A DNA stretch of 64,000 bases from Azonexus hydrophilus DSM 23864 (GTDB lineage: Bacteria > Pseudomonadota > Gammaproteobacteria > Burkholderiales > Rhodocyclaceae). The translations under genes and the position numbers were made by a program. The notes under the pieces are model-generated. The model had not been told where the DNA came from and searched no databases. It worked only from the letters and a program-made list of their open reading frames with translations. Below are positions 55,595 through 63,903 of this stretch, one piece after another (positions within the stretch are counted from its first letter, which is position 1; every line of letters begins with the position of its first letter). The stretch is from assembly GCF_000429605.1 (NCBI RefSeq), contig NZ_AUCE01000001.1, positions 1 through 64,000 of the forward strand, read 5' to 3'.

Positions 55595-56271
55595 GCCGGC
55601 AACTCCCCGGTCAGGGCAAAACTGGCGTCGAAATGTGCCGCCAGACGCTGGTCGTGGCTGACGAAAACGACGGTGCTGGCCGCCGCCTTCGCTTCCGCCA
55701 GTAAAAGGTCGATGAAGGCATCCTGGCGGGCGGCGTCGAGGGCCGAAGTCGGCTCGTCGGCGATGACGATTTCCGGCCGGCCGATCAGCGCCCGGGCGGC
55801 AGCAACGCGCTGTTGCTGGCCGACCGACAGTTCGGCGGCCGGGGCGCCTTGCACGGGCGCGGCCAGATCGAGCGCGGCGAGCAGGCGGCGCGCCTCGGCC
55901 ACCGGGTCACCGGCGCGTTGCGCGCGGCGGCGCGAAAAGCGGCAGGGCAGCAGCACGTTCTCCAGCGCCGACAGCCAGGGCAGGAGATTGAATTGCTGGA
56001 AGATGAAACCGAGGTGATCGGCGCGGAAGGCGTCGCGGCGCGCCGCCGGCAAGTCGCCGAGCACCTGCCCGAGCACTTCGATGCGCCCACGTTCGGGCAG
56101 CAGCACACCGCCGAGCAGATTCAGCAGCGTGCTTTTGCCGGCGCCGCTGGGACCGTGCAGGAACAGGCTTTTGCCGGCATCGACCTGCAATCCGCGCAGG
56201 CAGACCGCCGGCGCCGCATCGGGACGCCAGCGAAACAGCAGATCATCGATGCGGATCGCCGCCGGCGTCAT
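55591..56271 (-). CDS. LolD/MacB-like ABC ATPase
   Basis: A 226-residue ATP-binding subunit. Walker A GPSGAGKST (~37-45), Q loop FIFQQFNLLPWLSALENVLLP, signature ELSVGQQQR (canonical LSGGQ is LSVGQ here), Walker B IVIADEPTSALD and the H-loop FVSHD are all present. It couples to the permease that overlaps it by 4 bp. The Val in the signature motif is a mild departure that is also seen in some LolD-group ATPases. Confidence 0.94.
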   Translation of the reverse strand: MTPAAIRIDDLLFRWRPDAAPAVCLRGLQVDAGKSLFLHGPSGAGKSTLLNLLGGVLLPERGRIEVLGQVLGDLPAARRDAFRADHLGFIFQQFNLLPWLSALENVLLPCRFSRRRAQRAGDPVAEARRLLAALDLAAPVQGAPAAELSVGQQQRVAAARALIGRPEIVIADEPTSALDAARQDAFIDLLLAEAKAAASTVVFVSHDQRLAAHFDASFALTGELPA

Positions 56272-56273
56272 GT

Positions 56274-56780
56274 TTACCAGGCGAATACCGGGTTCTTGGC
56301 GTCGAGTTTGCCGGCCTTCTGGCCCTTGGGGCCGGCGAAGCTGACGCTGAGCGAACGCACGCGCGGGAATTCCGCCGACACCGTGGACTTGAGGTCGGCC
56401 AGCGCGGCCGGCTGGGCGCAGCGGTAAACATAACGCACTTCGACATCACCGTGGCCGTGATGGCCCTTGGCGCCTTCGAGCAGGGGCGCATCGATCTTCT
56501 GTTCGCTCGGCACGCACTGGGCGGCGGCCGTCGGCGTGAACAGTCTGGCCGGCGTCTTCAGTTTTTCCAGCGCCGCCTGCACCGTCAGTTGCTCGCGGGC
56601 GTTGCGCGGCGCCCGTTCGAAACCGACCACATCGTGCTGCGGCAGCTCCAGCAACAGGGTCAGCTGGTCGCCTTCGACGACGATGCCAAGCTGACCGACA
56701 CCGTGGTTATGGGCGTGGTCGTTGTGGGCAAAAGCCAGGGCCGGCAGCAGGGCGGCCAGGATCAGGGGGAGCTTTTTCAT
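56274..56780 (-). CDS. DUF2796 periplasmic zinc-responsive protein
   Basis: A 168-residue secreted protein. A signal peptide (~1-18, ALA-FA) is followed by a His-rich N-terminus (HNDHAHNHGVGQ), GHHGHGD in the middle, and a DUF2796 core. These His clusters suggest zinc binding. It corresponds in type to PA4063 of P. aeruginosa, which sits with an ABC ATPase, permease and DUF3299 protein, the same four-gene set as here. It probably captures or delivers zinc in the periplasm. Confidence 0.87.
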   Translation of the reverse strand: MKKLPLILAALLPALAFAHNDHAHNHGVGQLGIVVEGDQLTLLLELPQHDVVGFERAPRNAREQLTVQAALEKLKTPARLFTPTAAAQCVPSEQKIDAPLLEGAKGHHGHGDVEVRYVYRCAQPAALADLKSTVSAEFPRVRSLSVSFAGPKGQKAGKLDAKNPVFAW

Positions 56781-56802
56781 CGGGTTCTCCTTCAAGACAA
56801 AA

Positions 56803-57377
56803 TCAGACGGCGGACGGGTTGCGCAGGCGCTCGCCGCGCTTGAGCTTTTCGAACAACTGCGGGTCGCGCCAGGCTTGGGTGATGGCCTCGGAAAAGACGA
56901 TGCGTTCAAGCTCGATCAGACCCATGCGCGGGTTGTCGGCGTCCTCGCGGAAGCACTGGGCGTAGCCGGTCTCGGTTTCATGAACGATGACCGAATGCAG
57001 GCGCACATCCTGCTCGCCGTTGACGGTGTCGGTCAGACGCAACAGCGTATCGACCAGGCGGAAGAACAGGCGCGAAAACTGCTCGGCGCTGGGCGACACC
57101 GGCAGGCTGATCCAGCGTTCGGAAAAGCGCTTGCAGGCGGCCACGTAGTCGGCGTCGTCGCCGTCCCAGAGGGCGACGGCGTGGTCGAAGGCGTCGATCA
57201 GGTCGCGCGGGCCGCCCTTGAGCAGACCGAAGTCGTAGAGCATCTGGCCGTTGTCGAAGGCGTGCGCTTCGAGGATCAGCTCGACCTTGTACGAATGGCC
57301 GTGGATCGAATGCGAGCAGCGGCGCGTGCTGCAACCGCGCACGATATGGGCGTTCTCGAACTTGAACAGCTTGCGGA

Positions 57378-57384
<7 letters not shown>
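56803..57384 (-). CDS. 6-pyruvoyl-tetrahydropterin synthase/QueD family protein
   Basis: A 193-residue pterin-fold enzyme. Zinc ligands are seen as H in FENAHIV and the pair in HGHSYKVEL, with Cys residues (CSTRRCSHSIHGHS) in the catalytic region, and an active-site Glu near HETETGY. The canonical QueD makes 6-carboxytetrahydropterin for queuosine; this ~190-residue form is longer than typical QueD (~120-140). As a Zur-operon member it may be a paralogue expressed in zinc shortage. Its product is not certain. Confidence 0.75.
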
Positions 57385-58445
<1,061 letters not shown>

Positions 58446-58449
58446 GCGA

Positions 58450-58872
58450 TCAACCGCCGAACTGGCGCCGCTTCTGCTCGTGACGCTCCTGGGCTTCCAG
58501 ACACAGGCTGGCGGTGGGCCGGGCGAGCAGGCGGGCGATGCCGATCGGCTCGCCGGTATCTTCGCACCAGCCGTAGCTGCCGTCGTCGATGCGCTTGAGC
58601 GCCTGGCCGATTTTCTTCAGCAGCTTGCGCTCGCGGTCGCGCACGCGCAGTTCCAGCGTGTGCTCTTCCTCGGCGCTGGCGCGATCGTTGGGATCGGGTT
58701 CAGCAGCATTGTCCTGCAGATGGTGCGTGGTTTCCTCGGCGGCGCCGCGCAGTGCGGCTTCCTCATCAAGCAGGCGCTGACGGAAGAAGGCCAGTTGCGC
58801 CGGCGACATGTATTCATCGTCGGCAGCGGCGAGAAGTTCTGCCTCGGTCGGCAGCTTGGTGGATCGGCTCAT
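58450..58872 (-). CDS. dksA2: Zinc-independent DksA paralogue (DksA2-like)
   Basis: A 140-residue DksA/TraR protein: a coiled coil (~22-95) with acidic tip AEPDPNDRA, and a C-terminal globular part. In canonical DksA two CxxC pairs bind zinc; here only Cys103 and Cys124 remain, with Thr106 and Ala127 in place of the second Cys of each pair. That is the signature of DksA2, which works without zinc with ppGpp at RNA polymerase. It is the first gene of the operon downstream of the Zur box. Confidence 0.93.
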   Translation of the reverse strand: MSRSTKLPTEAELLAAADDEYMSPAQLAFFRQRLLDEEAALRGAAEETTHHLQDNAAEPDPNDRASAEEEHTLELRVRDRERKLLKKIGQALKRIDDGSYGWCEDTGEPIGIARLLARPTASLCLEAQERHEQKRRQFGG

Positions 58873-58896
58873 CGAACGTTCCTTGATCGTCGTGAT

Positions 58897-58925
58897 TTGG
58901 TGCAGGAAGTCGGCAATGTTATAAC
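58897..58925 (+). promoter_or_regulatory. Promoter of zur
   Basis: TTGGTG (58897-58902), 17-base spacer, TATAAC (58920-58925), with predicted start about 20 bases before the zur ATG. The -10 lies inside the Zur palindrome, so Zur binding would block it, giving autorepression. Confidence 0.6.
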
Positions 58926-58927
58926 AT
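58916..58927. promoter_or_regulatory. Zur operator
   Basis: ATGTTATAACAT is a perfect 12-bp palindrome in the 81-bp gap between dksA2 and zur. It matches the core of the proteobacterial Zur box (AATGTTATA-N-TATAACATT type). On the minus strand the same bases include a TATAAC-like -10 for dksA2. Zinc-loaded Zur should silence both directions. Confidence 0.82.
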
Positions 58928-58953
58928 CGCATACCCACCACCAAGCCGATTCG

Positions 58954-59406
58954 ATGAATACCGAACTCTGCGACGAAAGCCAGGCGCTGGAACGTGCCGC
59001 CAGCCATTGTCGACAACAGGGTGCCAGCCTGACGGCGATCCGCCGCGAAGTCCTGGCCCTGCTCTATCGAACGCCCAAGGGCATCAAGGCCTACGACCTG
59101 CTCGAACAGATGCGGCAGTCGCGCGGCAATGCCTCGCCGCCAACCATCTACCGCGCCCTCGACTTCCTGATCGAGCACGGCCTGGCGCACAAGATCGGCC
59201 GCATGAACCTGTTCGTCGCCTGCCGCCACGGCAACCATTCGGCACCGAGCCTCTTCCTGGTCTGCCCGAAATGCAATGCGGTGACCGAACTGGAAGACGC
59301 CAACGTCGCCACCACCCTCTGCGCCAGCCTGGCCGCCACCGGCCACCGCCTGGACAGCCCGGAAGTCGAGATCAGCGCGGTGTGTCCGCAGTGCGCGGGG
59401 AATTAG
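58954..59406 (+). CDS. zur: Zinc uptake regulator, Fur family
   Basis: A 150-residue Fur-family repressor. The N-terminal winged helix (~25-85) contains SPPTIYRALDFLIEHGLAHKIG. The structural zinc site is the two CxxC pairs, CPKC (104-107) and CPQC (144-147), and a regulatory site is suggested by HGNHS (92-96). With the neighbouring zinc operon and operator it is assigned as Zur. Its final 12 codons overlap the convergent dehydrogenase gene by 35 bp. Confidence 0.92.
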   Translation: MNTELCDESQALERAASHCRQQGASLTAIRREVLALLYRTPKGIKAYDLLEQMRQSRGNASPPTIYRALDFLIEHGLAHKIGRMNLFVACRHGNHSAPSLFLVCPKCNAVTELEDANVATTLCASLAATGHRLDSPEVEISAVCPQCAGN

Positions 59407-60253
59407 CCTCCAGCACACGCAACAGCGAACTCGTGTCGTTCTTGCCGAAACCCAGCGCCATCAGCGCGTTGAGTTGCTGGGCGACGCTTGCCGTCAGCGC
59501 CACCGGCACGCCGCTCTGGCGCGCTGCTTCGAGTACCAGCCCGAAATCCTTGTGATGCAGGCGTGCCTCGATGCCGGCCGAAAAATCGCGGTCGACCATG
59601 CGCTGGCCCATGATCTCAAGCACGCGCGAGCCGGCCGAACCGCCGGCCAGCGCCTGCTTCACCTTGGCCGGATCGACCCCGGCGGCGGCGGCCAGGCGCA
59701 TTGCTTCGGCGACCGCCTCGATGGCGGCGACCATGATCATCTGGTTGCAGGCCTTGGCGACCTGGCCAGCACCGTTGGGGCCGATATGGACGATGCGCTG
59801 GCCGAGTTTTTCGAGCAGCGGACGCACCCGTTCGAGCACCGCCGCGTCGCCACCAGCCATGATCGCCAACGTCGCGTCTTTCGCCCCCTGCTCGCCGCCG
59901 GACACCGGCGCGTCGAGCATGTGGATGCCTTTCTCCGCCAACTGGCCGGCGATACGCCGGGCGACGTCGGGCGCGATGGTCGAGCAATCGACCAGCATGC
60001 TGCCCGGCGCCATGCCGTGGATCAAGCCGTTGTCGCCGAGCGTCACGCCTTCAACATCGGCACTCGAGGTGATGACGGTGAACACCACCTCGCACGCAGC
60101 GCCCAGTTCGGCCGGCGAGGCATGGACCGTCGCCGGCAGGCCGGCACAACTTTGCGGCCGGCGCGCCCAGACGTGCAACTCGTGGCCGGCCGCCTGCAGA
60201 TGCAGGGCCATCGGGCGCCCCATTGCGCCCAGTCCGATGAAACCGACCTTCAT
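59372..60253 (-). CDS. NAD-binding beta-hydroxyacid dehydrogenase, copy 1
   Basis: A 293-residue member of the 3-hydroxyisobutyrate/tartronate semialdehyde reductase family. The Rossmann motif is GFIGLGAMGRPMA (~4-16), the substrate loop DAPVSGGEQGA (~117-127), and the catalytic Lys in GQVAKACNQMI (~170). It is a close relative of the upstream copy 2 and overlaps it by 4 bp. Exact substrate unknown; GlxR/GarR-type reduction of tartronate semialdehyde is likely. Confidence 0.85.
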   Translation of the reverse strand: MKVGFIGLGAMGRPMALHLQAAGHELHVWARRPQSCAGLPATVHASPAELGAACEVVFTVITSSADVEGVTLGDNGLIHGMAPGSMLVDCSTIAPDVARRIAGQLAEKGIHMLDAPVSGGEQGAKDATLAIMAGGDAAVLERVRPLLEKLGQRIVHIGPNGAGQVAKACNQMIMVAAIEAVAEAMRLAAAAGVDPAKVKQALAGGSAGSRVLEIMGQRMVDRDFSAGIEARLHHKDFGLVLEAARQSGVPVALTASVAQQLNALMALGFGKNDTSSLLRVLEANSPRTADTPR

Positions 60254-61116
60254 GCCTGTCCCGAGAGGCTTTCCAGGAGTTTCAGCACGGCGATCGAATC
60301 CTCCTCGCCCAGGCCGGAACCGACCATGGCGTTGAACATCTGCGCGGTCGCTGCCGACCCCGGCAGACACAGCCCGAGTTCGTGCGCCGTCTGCATGACG
60401 ATGTTCAGGTCCTTTTCATGCATCCAGCTCTTGAAGCCCGGCTTGAAATTGCGGTCGAGCATGCGCTGACCGTGGTTTTCCAGGATCTTCGAGTAGGCGA
60501 AGCCGCCGAGCAGCGCCTCGCGCACCTTGCCGCGGTCGACACCGTTCTTCGAGGCAAAGGCCATCGCTTCAGCAACAGCCAGCACGCCCATGCCGGTGAC
60601 GATCTGGTTGGCCGCCTTGGTCACCTGGCCGGCACCCGAAGCGCCGACATGGACGATGTTCTTGCCCATGCAGGCGAACGCCGGCTGGGCGCGGGCAAAG
60701 GCGGCGTCGGAACCGCCAGCCATGATGGACAGCGTGCCGGCAATCGCGCCGACTTCACCGCCGGACACCGGCGCGTCCATGAAATCGACGCCGGCCGCCG
60801 CCAGTTCCGCGTGAATGGCCTTGGCTGCCGCCGGCGCGATGGTGCTCATGTCGACGGCGACCAGCCCCGGCACGGCAGCACTGGCGACGCCGCGCATGAC
60901 TTCGGCGACGTCGGGCGCATCGGCGACCATGGAAATCACCAGTTCCTGGCCGCGCGCCACATCAGCCGGCGACGCAGCGCCGCTGGCACCGGCATCGAGC
61001 AAGGGCTGCATCGATTCGGCGCGGCGCGCCCAGACGGTGACCTGGTGGCCACCCTTCAACAGATTGAGCGCCATCGGGCGCCCCATGATGCCCAGGCCGA
61101 TAAAACCAATCTTCAT
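60250..61116 (-). CDS. NAD-binding beta-hydroxyacid dehydrogenase, copy 2
   Basis: A 288-residue paralogue of the downstream gene. Rossmann motif GFIGLGIMGRPMA, substrate loop DAPVSGGEVGA, catalytic Lys in GQVTKAANQIV, and SWMHEKDLNIV at the C-terminal half. The tartronate semialdehyde reductase (GlxR/GarR) subgroup is the best fit for glycolate/glyoxylate metabolism. ATG at 61116 follows GGAGCGGGAC. The tandem pair probably arose by gene duplication. Confidence 0.86.
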   Translation of the reverse strand: MKIGFIGLGIMGRPMALNLLKGGHQVTVWARRAESMQPLLDAGASGAASPADVARGQELVISMVADAPDVAEVMRGVASAAVPGLVAVDMSTIAPAAAKAIHAELAAAGVDFMDAPVSGGEVGAIAGTLSIMAGGSDAAFARAQPAFACMGKNIVHVGASGAGQVTKAANQIVTGMGVLAVAEAMAFASKNGVDRGKVREALLGGFAYSKILENHGQRMLDRNFKPGFKSWMHEKDLNIVMQTAHELGLCLPGSAATAQMFNAMVGSGLGEEDSIAVLKLLESLSGQA

Positions 61117-61278
61117 GTCCCGCTCCTCCATGTTGTCAGGCGGATTCTAGCCGATCGGCCGGCAAGTCGACGGCGGCGAAAATTGCCGGAGGACGTGAAT
61201 CGACCCGCCACGCCGGCCCCCCGGGGAATCGGCGAAATGCCGGTAGCGCGGGACAGCGGCGGACGCGCCAACATTTCA

Positions 61279-61294
61279 TGGCACCGGGCACGCT
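61279..61294 (+). promoter_or_regulatory. Candidate sigma-54 promoter
   Basis: TGGCAC at 61279-61284 and GC at 61292-61293 have the invariant GG and GC of a -24/-12 promoter, 10 bases apart. The rest of the -12 region departs from TTGC (reads ACGC). It lies ~85 bp upstream of the FliD-like gene in a 261-bp gap with no other gene. Confidence 0.4.
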
Positions 61295-61340
61295 TGTTGC
61301 ACTGAGGAAGCCATGGGCAACTAGACGGCAATCTGCCGTC

Positions 61341-61367
61341 GCCACCGCCACCGCCACCGCCACCGCC
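61341..61367 (+). repeat. 6-bp tandem repeat (GCCACC)n in the 5' leader
   Basis: Four and a half copies of GCCACC end 10 bases before the ATG of the FliD-like gene, directly abutting its AGGAGG ribosome site. Slipped-strand changes would alter the leader length. Confidence 0.9.
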
Positions 61368-61377
61368 AGGAGGCAAT

Positions 61378-62292
61378 ATGTCGAGCAACGCCATCATCAG
61401 CAAGACTTTCGATTTTTCGCTGCTTTCCGGCATGCAGCGCGGGCAAGGCAATTCTGCGGCAGCAGGCGGCAACTTCCTGGCCGTCCTGCAGGAGCGGCTG
61501 GCCGATTTCAAATCCCAGGCCATGGACAGCCTGCTCAACGGCGGCAGCACCACCGGCGCCATGAACGCCCTGCTGACGAATGCCCCCTTGATGGCCAACG
61601 GCCGCAATCCGGCGCTGTTCGATCCGGAGTCAGCCTACGCGATGATGACCACGATCAACCGTAAAGAGATTGTTTACAAAGCTGAATTCGCCGAAATGAC
61701 CGCGATGGGAGACTACGTCGCGGCAATGCAGCAGGAAGCCGGCAAACTGGGCACAATCGACCATGGCAGCAGCGCCGACGAAATCCGCAGCCGCCTGCAG
61801 GCCTTTACCGAAGCCTACAACGGCTGGATCGACCGCTTCGACGAAGTCCTGGCCAACGGCGGCCTGCTGGCCGGCACACACGCCGCAACCGTGTCGCAGT
61901 GGGAACTGGAAAAGAGCATCGAGAACATTTTCAACGGTGCCGGCAGCGGTGTTCGCGGCATGGGCGCGCTCGGACTGGCGATCGACCCGGTCACCAACAT
62001 GGCCAGTCTCGACACCGCCCGCCTGGAACGTGTGCTGGCCAGCAATCCGAACGGTGCGGTGAACGCGATTCGCGAATTCAGCGGCAACTTTGCCCGCTCC
62101 GCGGAATTGCTCAATTCAGAGAACAATTTCATTCCCAACCGGATGAACAACCTGAGCCGCGTCATCGACTACATCGACACCAACAAGGCATCGCTGCAAA
62201 TGGAATTCGGTCTTGGCGACAGCGCCCGCCCAAGCGGCGAAGTCGCCCGGGCACTGGCGGCCTATCAGGCGATGCGCGGCATCAGCGTCTGA
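61378..62292 (+). CDS. FliD-C-like protein of unknown function
   Basis: A 304-residue protein with no signal peptide. The C-terminal part (GLAIDPVTNMASLDTARLERVLASNPNGAVNAI, ~200-235) resembles the end of flagellar cap protein FliD, and FTEAYNGWIDRF (~142-155) resembles the FliD stretch before it. The N-terminal 120 residues are unlike FliD and include FLAVLQERLADFK. No other flagellar gene is in the window. It could be a flagellar or adhesin-related orphan; I cannot assign a role. AGGAGGCAAT precedes ATG. Confidence 0.6.
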   Translation: MSSNAIISKTFDFSLLSGMQRGQGNSAAAGGNFLAVLQERLADFKSQAMDSLLNGGSTTGAMNALLTNAPLMANGRNPALFDPESAYAMMTTINRKEIVYKAEFAEMTAMGDYVAAMQQEAGKLGTIDHGSSADEIRSRLQAFTEAYNGWIDRFDEVLANGGLLAGTHAATVSQWELEKSIENIFNGAGSGVRGMGALGLAIDPVTNMASLDTARLERVLASNPNGAVNAIREFSGNFARSAELLNSENNFIPNRMNNLSRVIDYIDTNKASLQMEFGLGDSARPSGEVARALAAYQAMRGISV

Positions 62293-62294
62293 AT

Positions 62295-63602
62295 TCAGCC
62301 AGCCGGCGACAAACGCTCGCGCAAGCTGTCGATTGCCGCCTGCTCGCCACGGATGCTGAAAAAGGCGCCGTTCTCGTCCGCCCGCTCGGCCAGTACCTGA
62401 CAGTTGGCGAATAGTTCACCGCGCAACTGCTGGGCCGACCAGGGAATAAACAGTTCAGCCTCGACCAGCGCCGCCTGGAAAAAATCGACGATGATCTGGT
62501 GCAGACACGCCACATCGTCCAGCCGAACAGCGCTCATCACCACGCAATCCGGGTACTGTTCACGCAATCTGGCCGTGCATTCGACTTGTGCCGCCTCGTT
62601 TCCGACATGGTCGATCTTGTTGAAGATGCGCAGGCGCGGCAGGGTGTCGGCGCTGATTTCGGCCAGAACATGGTCGGTGACTTCGAGCTGGCGTTCGAAA
62701 CCGGGGTCACTGGCATCGATCACATGCAGCAGCAGGCCGGCATCGAGCGCCTCGTCGAGGGTCGACTTGAACGAGGCGACCAGGCCGTGCGGCAGGTTCT
62801 TGATGAAGCCGACGGTGTCGCTGACCAGCACGCGCGGCACGCTTTCCGGGTGCAGCGTGCGCACCGTCGTGTCGAGGGTGGCGAACAGTTTGTTGGCGAC
62901 CAGCACCTCGCTGCCGGTCAGCGCCCGCATCAGCGTCGATTTGCCGGCATTGGTGTAGCCGACCAGGGCGACGCTGGCCAGGCTCTGGCGTTCCTGGCGG
63001 CGCGCGCGCTGGGTCTGACGCTCGGCATCCATGGCAACAATTTCCAGTTGCAGCTCGGCGATGCGGTCGCGGATCTTGCGCCGGTCCAGTTCGGTATGCG
63101 ATTCGCCGGCGCCGCGGCCGCCGACACCGCTACGCTGGCGGCCCTGCGGCCCGGCCAGTTTGGCCGCTTCGCGCAGTCGCGGCGCCATGTAGCCGAGGCG
63201 GGCGATTTCGACCTGCGCCTTGGCGGCACGCGAACGGGCGTTGTTATGGAAGATTTCGAGGATGACCATGGTCCGGTCCATCACCGGGCAACCGGTGGCC
63301 TTTTCCAGGTTGCGCGCCTGCGACGGCGAGATTTCATGATCGACCAGAATGGCATCGATCTCACGGTCGGCCGTGTGCTCGACGTAATGAGCGATTTCCT
63401 CGCACTTGCCGACGCCAACATAGGACGTCGTATCGAAACTGCCGCGCTTCTGGATGAAGGTGTCGACCACCGTGTAGCCGAGCGTCTTGGCCAGTTCGCG
63501 CAGTTCGGCCAGCGAGGACTCGAATTCGACATCGCTGACACTGGGTAGCTGGACGGCCGCAACGATGGCGACGGCGGGTTTTTCTCTCAATTCGACGGAC
63601 AT
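62295..63602 (-). CDS. hflX: Ribosome-associated GTPase HflX
   Basis: A 435-residue GTPase that splits stalled or heat-damaged 70S ribosomes. The N-terminal HflX domain (~1-185) has DHEISPSQARNLEKATGCPVMDRTMVILEIFHNNARSRAAKAQVEIA. The G domain shows GYTNAGKSTLMRALTG (P loop, ~205), DTVGFIKNLPHG and NKID. A C-terminal extension follows. ATG at 63602 gives the family start; upstream frame is non-conserved. It ends 2 bp from the FliD-like gene. Confidence 0.96.
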   Translation of the reverse strand: MSVELREKPAVAIVAAVQLPSVSDVEFESSLAELRELAKTLGYTVVDTFIQKRGSFDTTSYVGVGKCEEIAHYVEHTADREIDAILVDHEISPSQARNLEKATGCPVMDRTMVILEIFHNNARSRAAKAQVEIARLGYMAPRLREAAKLAGPQGRQRSGVGGRGAGESHTELDRRKIRDRIAELQLEIVAMDAERQTQRARRQERQSLASVALVGYTNAGKSTLMRALTGSEVLVANKLFATLDTTVRTLHPESVPRVLVSDTVGFIKNLPHGLVASFKSTLDEALDAGLLLHVIDASDPGFERQLEVTDHVLAEISADTLPRLRIFNKIDHVGNEAAQVECTARLREQYPDCVVMSAVRLDDVACLHQIIVDFFQAALVEAELFIPWSAQQLRGELFANCQVLAERADENGAFFSIRGEQAAIDSLRERLSPAG

Positions 63603-63678
63603 TCGGGCAGGGCTTCTCGACAACGGCGGGAAGCAGAGTGTACCCGTCAACGGCGCCGTCGCTGCGACTACCTTGCGC

Positions 63679-63903
63679 TCAGAGGCCGCAGGAACTGCCG
63701 CCCGACTTGACGCCGAGCTTCTTCAACAGTTTCTCCGGCGGGCAGAAGCCGGTGAAGCCGCTCTGGAACAGATTGAAGCCGACGAAGGCAGTGAATGCCA
63801 GGAACCATTCCGAAACGAAGACCGGGCTGCCCTGCCAGCCGAGGGCCAGCGAGAGCATGACGAAGAAGCCGGCCATGATGCGGATGATGCGTTCGGTGGT
63901 CAT
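63679..63903 (-). CDS. DUF2892 membrane protein
   Basis: A 74-residue protein with two transmembrane helices (~8-25 and ~32-52). The CPPEKLLKKLGVK motif after the second helix is the DUF2892 (YgaP C-terminal-like) signature, where a Cys and Gly-rich tail follow. These small proteins occur next to sulfur-transfer or efflux genes; the role is unknown. Its start overlaps the RND stop by 4 bp. Confidence 0.85.
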   Translation of the reverse strand: MTTERIIRIMAGFFVMLSLALGWQGSPVFVSEWFLAFTAFVGFNLFQSGFTGFCPPEKLLKKLGVKSGGSSCGL

